Below the pieces are notes generated by a model, which saw nothing but the letters and a program-made list of their open reading frames with translations, was not told the origin of the DNA and did not search any database. This document shows positions 1-4,783 of a DNA stretch of 6,237 nucleotides, piece by piece. The DNA is from Acidobacteriota bacterium (GTDB lineage: Bacteria > Acidobacteriota > Vicinamibacteria > Vicinamibacterales > CAVVIG01). A program made the translations under genes and the position numbers. The stretch covers positions 1-6,237 of the forward strand of contig QHWL01000667.1 in assembly GCA_003222555.1 (NCBI GenBank), read 5' to 3'. How positions within the stretch are numbered: the stretch's first letter is position 1; each line of letters opens with the position of its first letter.

Positions 1-538
1 TTCTGGCGTGCAGCTTCTCGATCGTCTCGAGGCTGCCCCGCGCCAGATCGCGAAGCGACACGAACCCGTCGCGCACGTTGTCGTCCGCGATGGCGAAAAT
101 CGCGTGTTCCGCCTGATCGAGGATGGCGTCGGCTTCCTCCTCGGCCTCGTAGGCGGTCGCCAGGATCTTGTTGGCCGAGAAGATCAGGCTCCTGAGCGTC
201 GCCTTTTCCTTGATGATCCGCGCGTAGTGCTCGATGTTCATCGACCGCGGCACGCCATCGACGAGCGCCGTGATGTAGGCGGGCCCGCCGACCTCCTCGA
301 GGTCGCCCGAGCGCCCCAGCTCCTCCTTGAGGGTGACGAGATCGACGGCATCGCCGCGCTCGGCGAGCTTCACCATCTTGTCGAAAATCCGCCGGTGCGC
401 ATCGCGGAAGAAATCGTGCGAGTCGATCACTTCGGCGGCGAGATTGAACGCGTCGTTGTGGAGCAGGATCGCGCCGAGGACGGATCGTTCGGCTTCCAGA
501 TTGTGCGGGAGCGTGCGTTCGGCGACGGCTTCTGGCAT
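1..538 (-). CDS. dnaB: Replicative DNA helicase DnaB, N-terminal part (gene runs off the left edge)
   Basis: This is the 5' part of the gene for the ring-shaped replicative helicase that unwinds DNA at the fork and binds primase. About 179 codons are visible and the frame is open to base 1. The protein opens MPEAVAERTLPHNLEAERSV, then VLGAILL, which matches the start of the DnaB N-terminal (primase-interacting) domain. Later segments such as GDAVDLVTLKEEL, GGPAYITALVDGVP, NIEHYARIIKEKATLR and the acidic AYEAEEEADAILDQAE also fit that domain. The RecA-like ATPase domain with Walker motifs lies outside the window. I chose ATG at 538 because the family's N-terminus begins there and no in-frame start was seen in the codons just upstream. 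No good Shine-Dalgarno precedes it; the 60-bp spacer to rplI is an AT-richer palindrome. The order rpsF-rpsR-rplI-dnaB is a common bacterial arrangement. Confidence 0.95.
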   Translation of the reverse strand, partial: MPEAVAERTLPHNLEAERSVLGAILLHNDAFNLAAEVIDSHDFFRDAHRRIFDKMVKLAERGDAVDLVTLKEELGRSGDLEEVGGPAYITALVDGVPRSMNIEHYARIIKEKATLRSLIFSANKILATAYEAEEEADAILDQAEHAIFAIADDNVRDGFVSLRDLARGSLETIEKLHAR

Positions 539-551
539 ACGGAAATTGAAA

Positions 552-597
552 AAGGCAAAAGGAAAAAGGACGAAGGCGCTGCCTTTACTTTTGCCTT
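552..597. repeat. Inverted repeat with nested hairpin in the rplI-dnaB spacer
   Basis: Perfect 10-bp arms AAGGCAAAAG (552-561) and CTTTTGCCTT (588-597) enclose a second small hairpin, AAGGC/GCCTT with loop GCT (573-585). The spacer also repeats GGCAAAAGTAA: one copy sits just after the rplI stop codon and a near copy overlaps the rplI stop itself. The transcript could form a two-level stem. No U-run follows, so it is not an obvious terminator, and dnaB begins 14 bases past the outer arm. It is poorer in GC than the flanking genes and looks like a dispersed intergenic repeat. Its role is unknown. Confidence 0.7.
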
Positions 598-598
598 C

Positions 599-1054
599 TT
601 ACTTTTGGCCGCTCTCGGCCACGACGCGCACCTTGACGTGCGCCGTGACATCGGGGTGCAGTCTGACAGGCACGTCGAACTCGCCGAGCCGTTTGATCGG
701 CTCCGACAGGTGCAACTTGCGGCGATCGATCTCGACCCCTTTGGCCGCCAGCGCGTCGGCGATGTCGGCCGTCGTGACCGAGCCGTACAGCGCTTCGGTC
801 TCGCCGACCTTCTTGGCGATCGCGATGTCGAGCGCGCCCAGACGCTCGGCCATCGCCTCGGCGACCTTCTGCTCCTCGGCTTCCTTGACCACGAACTTCC
901 CGCGCTCGCGCTCGATCTGTTTCTTGTTGCCTTCGGTCGCCAGCAGGGCGAGCTTCCTCGGCAACAGGTAGTTGCGGGCGTAGCCGTCGGCGACCTTTAC
1001 GATCTCGCCTCGGCGTCCCAGGTTGTCCACGTGCTCACGCAGAATCACTTGCAT
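599..1054 (-). CDS. rplI: 50S ribosomal protein L9
   Basis: This encodes L9, a two-domain protein of the large ribosomal subunit that binds 23S rRNA near the L1 stalk and helps keep the reading frame. The 151-residue length is normal. The N-terminal domain carries the family signature: MQVILREHVDNLGRRGEIV followed by KVADGYARNYLLPRKLA. A charged linking helix follows (about residues 40-75, ending in EEQKVAEAMAERL), then the C-terminal domain with LYGSVTTADIADAL and the final VKVRVVAE strand. ATG at 1054 is supported by the signature at residue 1 and by an AGGG four bases upstream. The gene follows rpsR after a 94-bp palindromic spacer and precedes dnaB by 60 bp, so it is probably co-transcribed with both. 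Confidence 0.98.
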   Translation of the reverse strand: MQVILREHVDNLGRRGEIVKVADGYARNYLLPRKLALLATEGNKKQIERERGKFVVKEAEEQKVAEAMAERLGALDIAIAKKVGETEALYGSVTTADIADALAAKGVEIDRRKLHLSEPIKRLGEFDVPVRLHPDVTAHVKVRVVAESGQK

Positions 1055-1065
1055 ATGCCCTCATG

Positions 1066-1142
1066 AGATTGCAGATTTCAGATTGTAGACGCTTGATCGG
1101 CATACCGCCAATCAAGCAATCGCAATCATCAATCTGCAATCT
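1066..1142. repeat. Palindromic repeat filling the rpsR-rplI spacer
   Basis: The spacer is almost wholly palindromic. Outer arms AGATTGCAGATT (1066-1077) and AATCTGCAATCT (1131-1142) are perfect 12-bp complements, and an alternative pairing of ATTTCAGATTG (1075-1085) with 1137-1147 is also perfect over 11 bp. Inside, GCTTGATCGGC (1091-1101) pairs with GCCAATCAAGC (1107-1117) around a 5-base loop; the single mismatch becomes a G-U pair in the minus-strand transcript. A self-complementary CTGAAATTTCAG (1141-1152) covers the rpsR stop codon. The repeated CAATCTG/ATTTCAG words, at lower GC than the genes, suggest a multi-copy intergenic repeat family. It could modulate rplI expression or mRNA processing. 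No terminator-like U-run is present. Confidence 0.8.
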
Positions 1143-1148
1143 GAAATT

Positions 1149-1475
1149 TCAGTCCGTCACATATGGAATCAATGCGATCTGGCGAGCGCGCTTGATCGCC
1201 GTCTGCAGCTTCCGCTGGTGCATGGCGCAGGTGCCCGAGATCCGCCGCGGCAGAATCTTGCCGCGTTCCGGCACGAAGGGTCCGATGAGCTTCGCGTCCT
1301 TGTAGTTGATGTCGTCGATCTTGTCCGCACAGAACTTGCAGACCTTGCGACGGCGGAACATCGGCCGTCGCTGGCCCTGTACTTTGTCGCCGGTCTTCTT
1401 GTCGCCGCGGCCGCGGCCACGTCCGCCCGCGCCGCCACTGCCGCCGCCGCCGGAACGTCCTTGTCCGAATGGCAT
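1149..1475 (-). CDS. rpsR: 30S ribosomal protein S18, with Gly/Arg-rich N-terminal extension
   Basis: This encodes S18, which pairs with S6 on the platform of the small ribosomal subunit. The conserved body starts near residue 41 and includes [46 protein letters not shown] and the C-terminal [15 protein letters not shown]46, C49, C83 and H86 are arranged CxxC...CxxH, which looks like the metal-binding (C+) form of S18; metal binding is inferred. The total is 108 residues, longer than the roughly 75 of E. coli, because of an N-terminal stretch of about 24 residues rich in Gly and Arg ([16 protein letters not shown]). ATG at 1475 is supported by a strong GGAGG at 1483-1487, seven bases upstream and inside the last codons of rpsF, so translation of the two genes is probably coupled. 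No ssb lies between rpsF and rpsR. Confidence 0.97.
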   Translation of the reverse strand: MPFGQGRSGGGGSGGAGGRGRGRGDKKTGDKVQGQRRPMFRRRKVCKFCADKIDDINYKDAKLIGPFVPERGKILPRRISGTCAMHQRKLQTAIKRARQIALIPYVTD

Positions 1476-1477
1476 GG

Positions 1478-1939
1478 TTACACCTCCATCCCGTCAAAGC
1501 GATCATCGTCGGGCTCCTCGACTTCGCCAGCCGGCCGCCCCTCGCCCGGTTGCCGGACCGGCGGCAATCCGCGCTTGACGCGTCGCCGCTGGGAGTCTGC
1601 CACGCGCTTCGAGCGCGTCCGCTCGACCACGTTCTTTTCCTGGTCGACGCGGACGACGAGATGGCGAATCACCTGGTCCATCACCCTGAGGCGGCGATCC
1701 AGCTCTTTCATCAGCTCGCCCGAGCCGTTGATCACCTGGAGGACATAGACGCCTTCCTTCTGGTGGCTGATTTCGTACGCCAGCTTCCGGCGGCCCCAGT
1801 TCTCCGTCTTCTCGATTTTTCCGTCCATCCGCGACACCACGGCCTCGACCTGCGTGTGCAATTCGGTGACCTGCTGCTCGGTAGTGTCGGCGGGAAGGAT
1901 GTAGACGAGCTCGTACTGTCTTTCTGCCCGGTCAGTCAT
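1478..1939 (-). CDS. rpsF: 30S ribosomal protein S6
   Basis: This encodes S6, the S18 partner on the platform of the 30S subunit. The ferredoxin-like core covers about residues 8-105: [16 protein letters not shown], then [17 protein letters not shown], then [20 protein letters not shown] and [18 protein letters not shown], all typical of the family. The protein has 153 residues. The extra length over the core is a C-terminal tail, first Arg-rich and then acidic (ending [13 protein letters not shown]), as seen variably in other S6 proteins. ATG at 1939 is fixed by a good Shine-Dalgarno at 1945-1950. The gene begins the rpsF-rpsR-rplI-dnaB run and lies 213 bp downstream of pth across a repeat-bearing spacer, so it may have its own promoter, but I could not identify one. 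Confidence 0.97.
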   Translation of the reverse strand: MTDRAERQYELVYILPADTTEQQVTELHTQVEAVVSRMDGKIEKTENWGRRKLAYEISHQKEGVYVLQVINGSGELMKELDRRLRVMDQVIRHLVVRVDQEKNVVERTRSKRVADSQRRRVKRGLPPVRQPGEGRPAGEVEEPDDDRFDGMEV

Positions 1940-1944
1940 TGACG

Positions 1945-1950
1945 CTCCTT
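1945..1950 (-). promoter_or_regulatory. Shine-Dalgarno of rpsF
   Basis: The minus strand reads AAGGAG five bases before the rpsF ATG. It is the clearest ribosome-binding site in the window and fixes the rpsF start. Confidence 0.8.
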
Positions 1951-1969
1951 CTGGACGCGATCCACCACG

Positions 1970-1987
1970 GTCCGGCTAAAGCCGGAC
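1970..1987. repeat. Short GTCCGGCT palindrome upstream of rpsF
   Basis: GTCCGGCT and AGCCGGAC form a perfect 8-bp inverted repeat with a 2-base centre, about 30 bp upstream of the rpsF start. In RNA it would give a very GC-rich stem with a short loop. It adjoins the longer repeat at 1999-2117 and resembles the palindrome at the end of ispE (4987-5002). No U-run follows it in the direction of transcription, so it is not a standard terminator. Confidence 0.75.
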
Positions 1988-1998
1988 ACTGCGTACAA

Positions 1999-2117
1999 CT
2001 GTGAAAAAATGCGACGTCTGAACGCAGGCTCACGGAAAAATGCAACCACGAACTCCTCTGCGGCCTCCGCGGTCTCTGCGTTGAACGTGATCTGTTCACA
2101 ACCTCTTTCAGGCGGAC
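1999..2117. repeat. Long imperfect palindromic repeat, copy A (pth-rpsF spacer)
   Basis: The left end (1999-2027) reads CTGTGAAAAAATGCGACGTC then TGAACGCAG. The right end (2053-2100) contains CTCCTCTGCGGCC, CTCTGCGTTGAACGTGAT and TGTTCACA. The two ends are imperfect inverted repeats of each other (CTGTGAA / TTCACA, CGTT-GAACGCAG / CTGCGTTGAACG). A shared flank ending GGCGGAC lies at 2111-2117. Copy B at 4784-4927 has the same structure and orientation: the right arms match at 45 of 48 bases and the left arms at 27 of 29. The central loop differs in length and sequence. No coding capacity is seen. It is best read as a dispersed palindromic intergenic or MITE-like repeat. It lies inside a probable transcript and could fold into a long hairpin. 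Confidence 0.8.
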
Positions 2118-2130
2118 CCTGTGAATCGCG

Positions 2131-2147
2131 GCCACCATGTCGGTGGC
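2131..2147. other. Small hairpin just downstream of pth
   Basis: GCCACC (2131-2136) and GGTGGC (2142-2147) form a 6-bp stem with a 5-base loop, five bases past the pth stop codon. No T-run follows on the minus strand, so intrinsic termination is doubtful. It may be only a 3' stabilising hairpin or chance. Confidence 0.35.
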
Positions 2148-2152
2148 AAGGG

Positions 2153-2734
2153 TTATTCGGTTGTCGCTGGATCGCCGCCGTTGTACGCGTTCATCACTGC
2201 CTCGATCCCCGACGTGACGAACATTTCCGCCGCATCAGCCGCGCGCGCGATCATGCGCTCGACCTCCGCCGCTTCATCCGCGTCGAACCGCGCCAGGACA
2301 TGGTCTGCCAAGTCGCGCTGTGAATCTCCTCGGCCAACGCCGACGCGCAGCCGCGGGAACTCCGTGCCCAGGTGAGCCACGACCGACTTGAGCCCATTGT
2401 GCCCGCCGGCCGATCCGCTGGCCCTCGTTCTCAGACGCCCCAGCGGCAGCTGCACTTCGTCGACGATGATGAGCAGGTCGCCGATGTCGATCTTGAAGTA
2501 CCGCATCAGCGCGCCGACCGCTTCGCCGCTCGCGTTCATGAACGTCAGCGGCTTCCCCAGCAGCACGGCCGTCCCATCGGGTTGCCGAATCTTCGTGACG
2601 AGGGCCTCGGCCGGCGACGACTCGAAGGTCGCCGAGTGTCGCCCGGCCAGCTCGTCGGCAACCGCGAAGCCGATGTTGTGGCGCGTGCCGCGATACTTCG
2701 CGCCGGGATTGCCCAGCCCCACAATCAGCTTCAT
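2153..2734 (-). CDS. pth: Peptidyl-tRNA hydrolase
   Basis: Pth frees tRNA from peptidyl-tRNAs that drop off the ribosome. The 193 residues match the usual length. The protein starts MKLIVGLGNPGAKYRGTRHN. The expected active-site residues are present: N9, catalytic H19, N67 (LTFMNASG), D92 (LLIIVDE) and N113 (SAGGHNGLKS). The segment usually written D-D/E-x-D-LP is DEVQLPLG here, with Gln in place of the last Asp. The 5' end is odd: a 43-bp tandem duplication places a second copy of the start region upstream. Its ATG at 2777 opens a different frame, so functional Pth must start at the inner ATG (2734, or 2737 immediately before). Neither site has a strong Shine-Dalgarno. pth follows rplY, as in many bacteria. 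Confidence 0.95.
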   Translation of the reverse strand: MKLIVGLGNPGAKYRGTRHNIGFAVADELAGRHSATFESSPAEALVTKIRQPDGTAVLLGKPLTFMNASGEAVGALMRYFKIDIGDLLIIVDEVQLPLGRLRTRASGSAGGHNGLKSVVAHLGTEFPRLRVGVGRGDSQRDLADHVLARFDADEAAEVERMIARAADAAEMFVTSGIEAVMNAYNGGDPATTE

Positions 2735-2778
2735 CATACTTCGCGCCGGGATTGCCCAGCCCCACAATCAGCTTCATC
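2693..2778. repeat. 43-bp exact tandem duplication at the pth start
   Basis: Bases 2693-2735 and 2736-2778 are identical head-to-tail copies, and the match continues one base further. Each copy encodes the first 14 residues of Pth (MKLIVGLGNPGAKY). Because 43 is not a multiple of three, the upstream copy is out of frame with the rest of the gene: a ribosome starting at ATG 2777 reads the Pth N-terminus and then runs into an unrelated frame that ends at 2274. Perfect identity suggests a recent event or an assembly error. Confidence 0.95.
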
Positions 2779-2779
2779 A

Positions 2780-2809
2780 GAATTTGAGGATGTGAGGATC
2801 CTTAAATTC
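2780..2809. other. 12-bp hairpin between rplY and pth
   Basis: GAATTTGAGGAT (2780-2791) and ATCCTTAAATTC (2798-2809) pair over 11 of 12 positions around a 6-base loop, filling almost the whole gap between the rplY stop and the outer pth ATG. The only purine-rich Shine-Dalgarno-like stretch before that ATG (AAGGA on the minus strand) lies in one arm. The hairpin could therefore hide it, or act as a 3' end for rplY mRNA. It lacks a T-run. Confidence 0.6.
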
Positions 2810-2810
2810 C

Positions 2811-3548
2811 CTATTTCTTCTTGTCCTTGTCCTTGTCTTTGTCCTTGTCTCTGTCTCTGTCTCTGTCTTTGTCCTTGCCTTTGTCCTCGTCCTCGACCTC
2901 TTCCTTCTTGCCCTTCTTGATGACTTCCGGTTCGGCCGGTGTCACCGGTGCGGCCACCGCAGCTTCGGCAGGCGCCGCGACCTCTTCGGCCTTCGGCAGA
3001 ATGACGTGGACGATCATCATGTCGGGATCGCTCACCGCCTTCCATTTCGGCTGGACGGCGAGGTCGCGGACGCGGATACCCTGGTGCAGCATCAGCTCGC
3101 CGACGTCGACCTCGACGTTCTCCGGAATGTCGGCCGGGAGGCACTCGATCTCGATCTCGCGGCGAATGAACTCGAGGAGACCGCCTTGCTGCTTCACGCC
3201 CTTGGGCTCGCCTTTGACGACGACCGGGATGGGCACCCGAAGGATGCGGTCCATGACCACGCGGTAGAAATCCGCGTGCAGCACGTGGTGCGTAATCGGG
3301 TCGAGCTGGTATTCCTTGACCAGGACGCGGGCGTCGCCCGCGCCCGCCAGCTTCAGCGAGATGAGCGTGTTGGCCCCCGAGTCGGAGTGAAGGATTTTCA
3401 GGAGCGCCTTCGGCTCGACCGAGATCGGCGTCGCCGTGTTGTTCTCGCCGCCGTACAACACCCCCGGCACCCGGCCGGACCGACGCGTCCGCCGCGCCTC
3501 GTTTTTCCCCAGTGTGTCGCGCGCGATGGCCTCGAGTATCGCTTCCAT
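2811..3548 (-). CDS. rplY: 50S ribosomal protein L25, long general-stress (Ctc/TL5) form
   Basis: This encodes a 5S rRNA-binding protein of the large subunit. The 245 residues fit the two-domain Ctc/TL5 type, not the short E. coli L25. The N-terminal 5S-binding domain covers about residues 1-95: RDTLGKNEARRTRRSGRVPG then VLYGGENNTATPISVE, and HHVLHADFYRV. The C-terminal beta domain covers about 96-190: VPIPVVVKGEPKGVKQQGGL, EIEIECLPADIPENVEVDV and the LPKAEE end. A tail of Ala/Pro/Glu follows, then about 20 residues of alternating Lys/Arg and Asp from a hexamer repeat. ATG at 3548 is preferred over TTG at 3560, since GGGA lies six bases upstream and the family N-terminus begins near MEAIL. 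It follows prs by 22 bp and precedes pth, a common order that suggests one transcript. Confidence 0.95.
   Translation of the reverse strand: MEAILEAIARDTLGKNEARRTRRSGRVPGVLYGGENNTATPISVEPKALLKILHSDSGANTLISLKLAGAGDARVLVKEYQLDPITHHVLHADFYRVVMDRILRVPIPVVVKGEPKGVKQQGGLLEFIRREIEIECLPADIPENVEVDVGELMLHQGIRVRDLAVQPKWKAVSDPDMMIVHVILPKAEEVAAPAEAAVAAPVTPAEPEVIKKGKKEEVEDEDKGKDKDRDRDRDKDKDKDKDKKK
2821..2892. repeat. Degenerate hexanucleotide repeat encoding the L25 tail
   Basis: About twelve consecutive 6-base units of the type TTGTCC, TTGTCT or CTGTCT (plus strand) encode alternating Asp with Lys or Arg on the minus strand, ending in KKK and a stop. Three adjacent CTGTCT units give AGA Arg codons, which look out of place in this GC-rich coding context. 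The number of units could change by slippage without changing frame, so the tail length may vary between strains. Confidence 0.85.
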
Positions 3549-3570
3549 AATTATTCCCAATAATTCTCAA

Positions 3571-4536
3571 TTAAACGAACAACGAGGAGACCGATGTCTC
3601 CTCGTGAATGCTCTTGATCGCCTGGCCGAGCAGGCGAGCCACCGAGAGCACCACGATCTTCTCACTCTTCAAGCCTGCGGGCGCGAGCGGAATCGTGTTG
3701 GTGACGATCAGCTTGTCGATCGGCGATTTTTGGATCCGCTCGATCGCCGGACCCGACAGCACGCCGTGGACCGCGCAGGCCAGCACGCGCCCGGCGCCGT
3801 TCGCCTTGAGCGCGATGGCGGCCTTGGTAATCGTGCCGGCTGTGTCGATGATGTCGTCCTGGATGATGCAGGTCCGGCCTTCGACGTCGCCGATCACGTT
3901 CATCACTTCCGCCGTCCCGTCGTCGGTCCGCCGTTTGTCGATGACGGCGAGTTCGGCGTCGAGGCGCTTGGCGTAGGCGCGGGCGCGTTCGGCGCCGCCC
4001 GCGTCGGGCGCCACCAGCGTGAGCTTGGGATAGTCCAGCTTATCCAGATACTCGATGATGACCGGCGCGGCGAACAGATGATCGACTGGAATGTCAAAGA
4101 ACCCCTGAATCTGCGCCTTGTGCAGATCCATCGTCAGCACGCGGTTGGTCCCGGCCGCGCTCAGGATATTGGCGACGAGCTTGGCCGAAATCGGCACGCG
4201 CGGTTTGTCCTTGCGGTCCTGCCGCGCGTAGCCGTAGTAGGGAACGACCGCGGTGATGCGCGCCGCCGACGAACGCCGGAACGCGTCGATCATGATCAGC
4301 ATCTCCATGATGTGCTGATCGACCGGCGAACAGGTCGGCTGCACGACGAACACATCGGTGCCCCGGATGTTCTCGTCGATCTGGAACGAGACTTCCGTGT
4401 CGGGAAACCGCCGGAGCCGCGCCTGGCCTGGCTCGACGCCGAGAAACGACGCAATCTCTCGCGTCAGGTCCGGATGGGCGCTGCCGGAAAACACTTTCAG
4501 CTCGCCGAACCCAATGGCCATCGAGGGCTCACCCAT
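3571..4536 (-). CDS. prs: Ribose-phosphate pyrophosphokinase (PRPP synthetase)
   Basis: This cytoplasmic enzyme makes PRPP from ribose 5-phosphate and ATP, feeding purine, pyrimidine, NAD, His and Trp synthesis. The 321 residues are a class I length. Visible motifs are RFPDTEVSFQIDENIRGTDV (about 43-62), VVPYYGYARQDRKDKPRVPI (97-116), the catalytic-loop MDLHKAQIQGFF with H139, VAPDAGGAERARAYAKRL (175-192), VIDKRR (198-203) and the PRPP-binding loop IIQDDIIDTAGTITKAA (224-240). The loop usually reads DTGGT; here Ala replaces the first Gly. Two starts are possible: ATG 4536 (GAGG eight bases upstream) or ATG 4521 (GGTGAG seven bases upstream, giving MAIGFGELKVFSG, closer to many homologues). 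The gene starts 18 bp after tRNA-Gln, so it probably shares that transcript, and it is followed closely by rplY. Confidence 0.97.
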   Translation of the reverse strand: MGEPSMAIGFGELKVFSGSAHPDLTREIASFLGVEPGQARLRRFPDTEVSFQIDENIRGTDVFVVQPTCSPVDQHIMEMLIMIDAFRRSSAARITAVVPYYGYARQDRKDKPRVPISAKLVANILSAAGTNRVLTMDLHKAQIQGFFDIPVDHLFAAPVIIEYLDKLDYPKLTLVAPDAGGAERARAYAKRLDAELAVIDKRRTDDGTAEVMNVIGDVEGRTCIIQDDIIDTAGTITKAAIALKANGAGRVLACAVHGVLSGPAIERIQKSPIDKLIVTNTIPLAPAGLKSEKIVVLSVARLLGQAIKSIHEETSVSSLFV

Positions 4537-4554
4537 CCCTACAGCCTCGCGATT

Positions 4555-4629
4555 TGGCTGGGGCGGAAGGATTCGAACCTTCGAATACGGGATCCAAAGT
4601 CCCGCGCCTTACCGCTTGGCCACGCCCCA
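4555..4629 (-). tRNA. tRNA-Gln, anticodon TTG
   Basis: The minus strand folds into a full cloverleaf. The acceptor stem is TGGGGCG with CGCCCCA, discriminator G, and CCA is encoded in the DNA (4555-4557). The D arm is GCC-AAGCGGTAA-GGC. The anticodon stem CGGGA/TCCCG holds loop CTTTGGA, with anticodon TTG at 4595-4597, reading Gln CAA (and CAG by wobble). The T arm is GAAGG-TTCGAAT-CCTTC. The U1-A72 closing pair fits bacterial tRNA-Gln. It lies 18 bp before prs; in my recollection, tRNA-Gln between ispE and prs is a known arrangement in some proteobacteria. RNase processing of a tRNA-prs transcript would then set the 5' end of the prs mRNA. Confidence 0.97.
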
Positions 4630-4733
4630 TCATGCCTGTGCAAGTCGCACCGTGCGCGTATCGGGCACCTTCTCGGCTGACTTGAAAGAACCTGACTTCG
4701 GAGTGGGCTGAACTGCCTGGCGCAAACGGTAAG

Positions 4734-4761
4734 TGTATACGATGGGCTCTTTCACCGGCAA
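4734..4761 (-). promoter_or_regulatory. Possible sigma70-type promoter for tRNA-Gln and prs
   Basis: The minus strand carries TTGCCG (4756-4761), a 16-base gap and TATACA (4734-4739), each matching four of six consensus bases. It would start RNA near 4727, about 100 bases before the tRNA. It lies between the repeat element and the tRNA, a sensible place. The call rests on eye matching alone. Confidence 0.3.
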
Positions 4762-4783
4762 GTCGCGGACCCATCTGCGCGAG

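Noticed and set aside
8..1066. 352-codon plus-strand open frame
   Set aside because: It lies antisense to dnaB and rplI, whose products are unmistakable. It has no family-like sequence and arises from high GC on the opposite strand.
1475..1478. Missing ssb between rpsF and rpsR as a gene loss
   Set aside because: Many lineages lack ssb at this position, and the 2-bp coupled junction looks native.
1970..1987. Intrinsic terminator before rpsF
   Set aside because: The stem is strong, but no T-run follows in the direction of transcription, and the rpsF Shine-Dalgarno comes about 20 bases later.
1940..2152. Promoter for rpsF in the pth-rpsF spacer
   Set aside because: I could find no pair of -35 and -10 matches with acceptable spacing that stands out from the repeat sequence.
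2274..2777. 167-codon frame starting at the outer pth ATG
   Set aside because: Only its first 14 residues are Pth-like, because of the duplicated segment. The rest is pth read out of frame, so it is not a separate gene.
2821..2892. CRISPR-like or tandem array
   Set aside because: The units are 6 bp with no spacers and encode the L25 tail in frame, so it is a coding microsatellite.
2734..3570. 278-codon minus-strand frame across rplY ending in QRQRQRQGQRQ-type repeats
   Set aside because: It is an alternate-frame reading of rplY; the true frame gives a clear L25 protein. The repeats are the hexamer read out of frame.
3436..4680. 414-codon plus-strand open frame
   Set aside because: It is antisense to rplY, prs and tRNA-Gln, with Arg/His/Asp-rich shadow composition and no recognisable domain.
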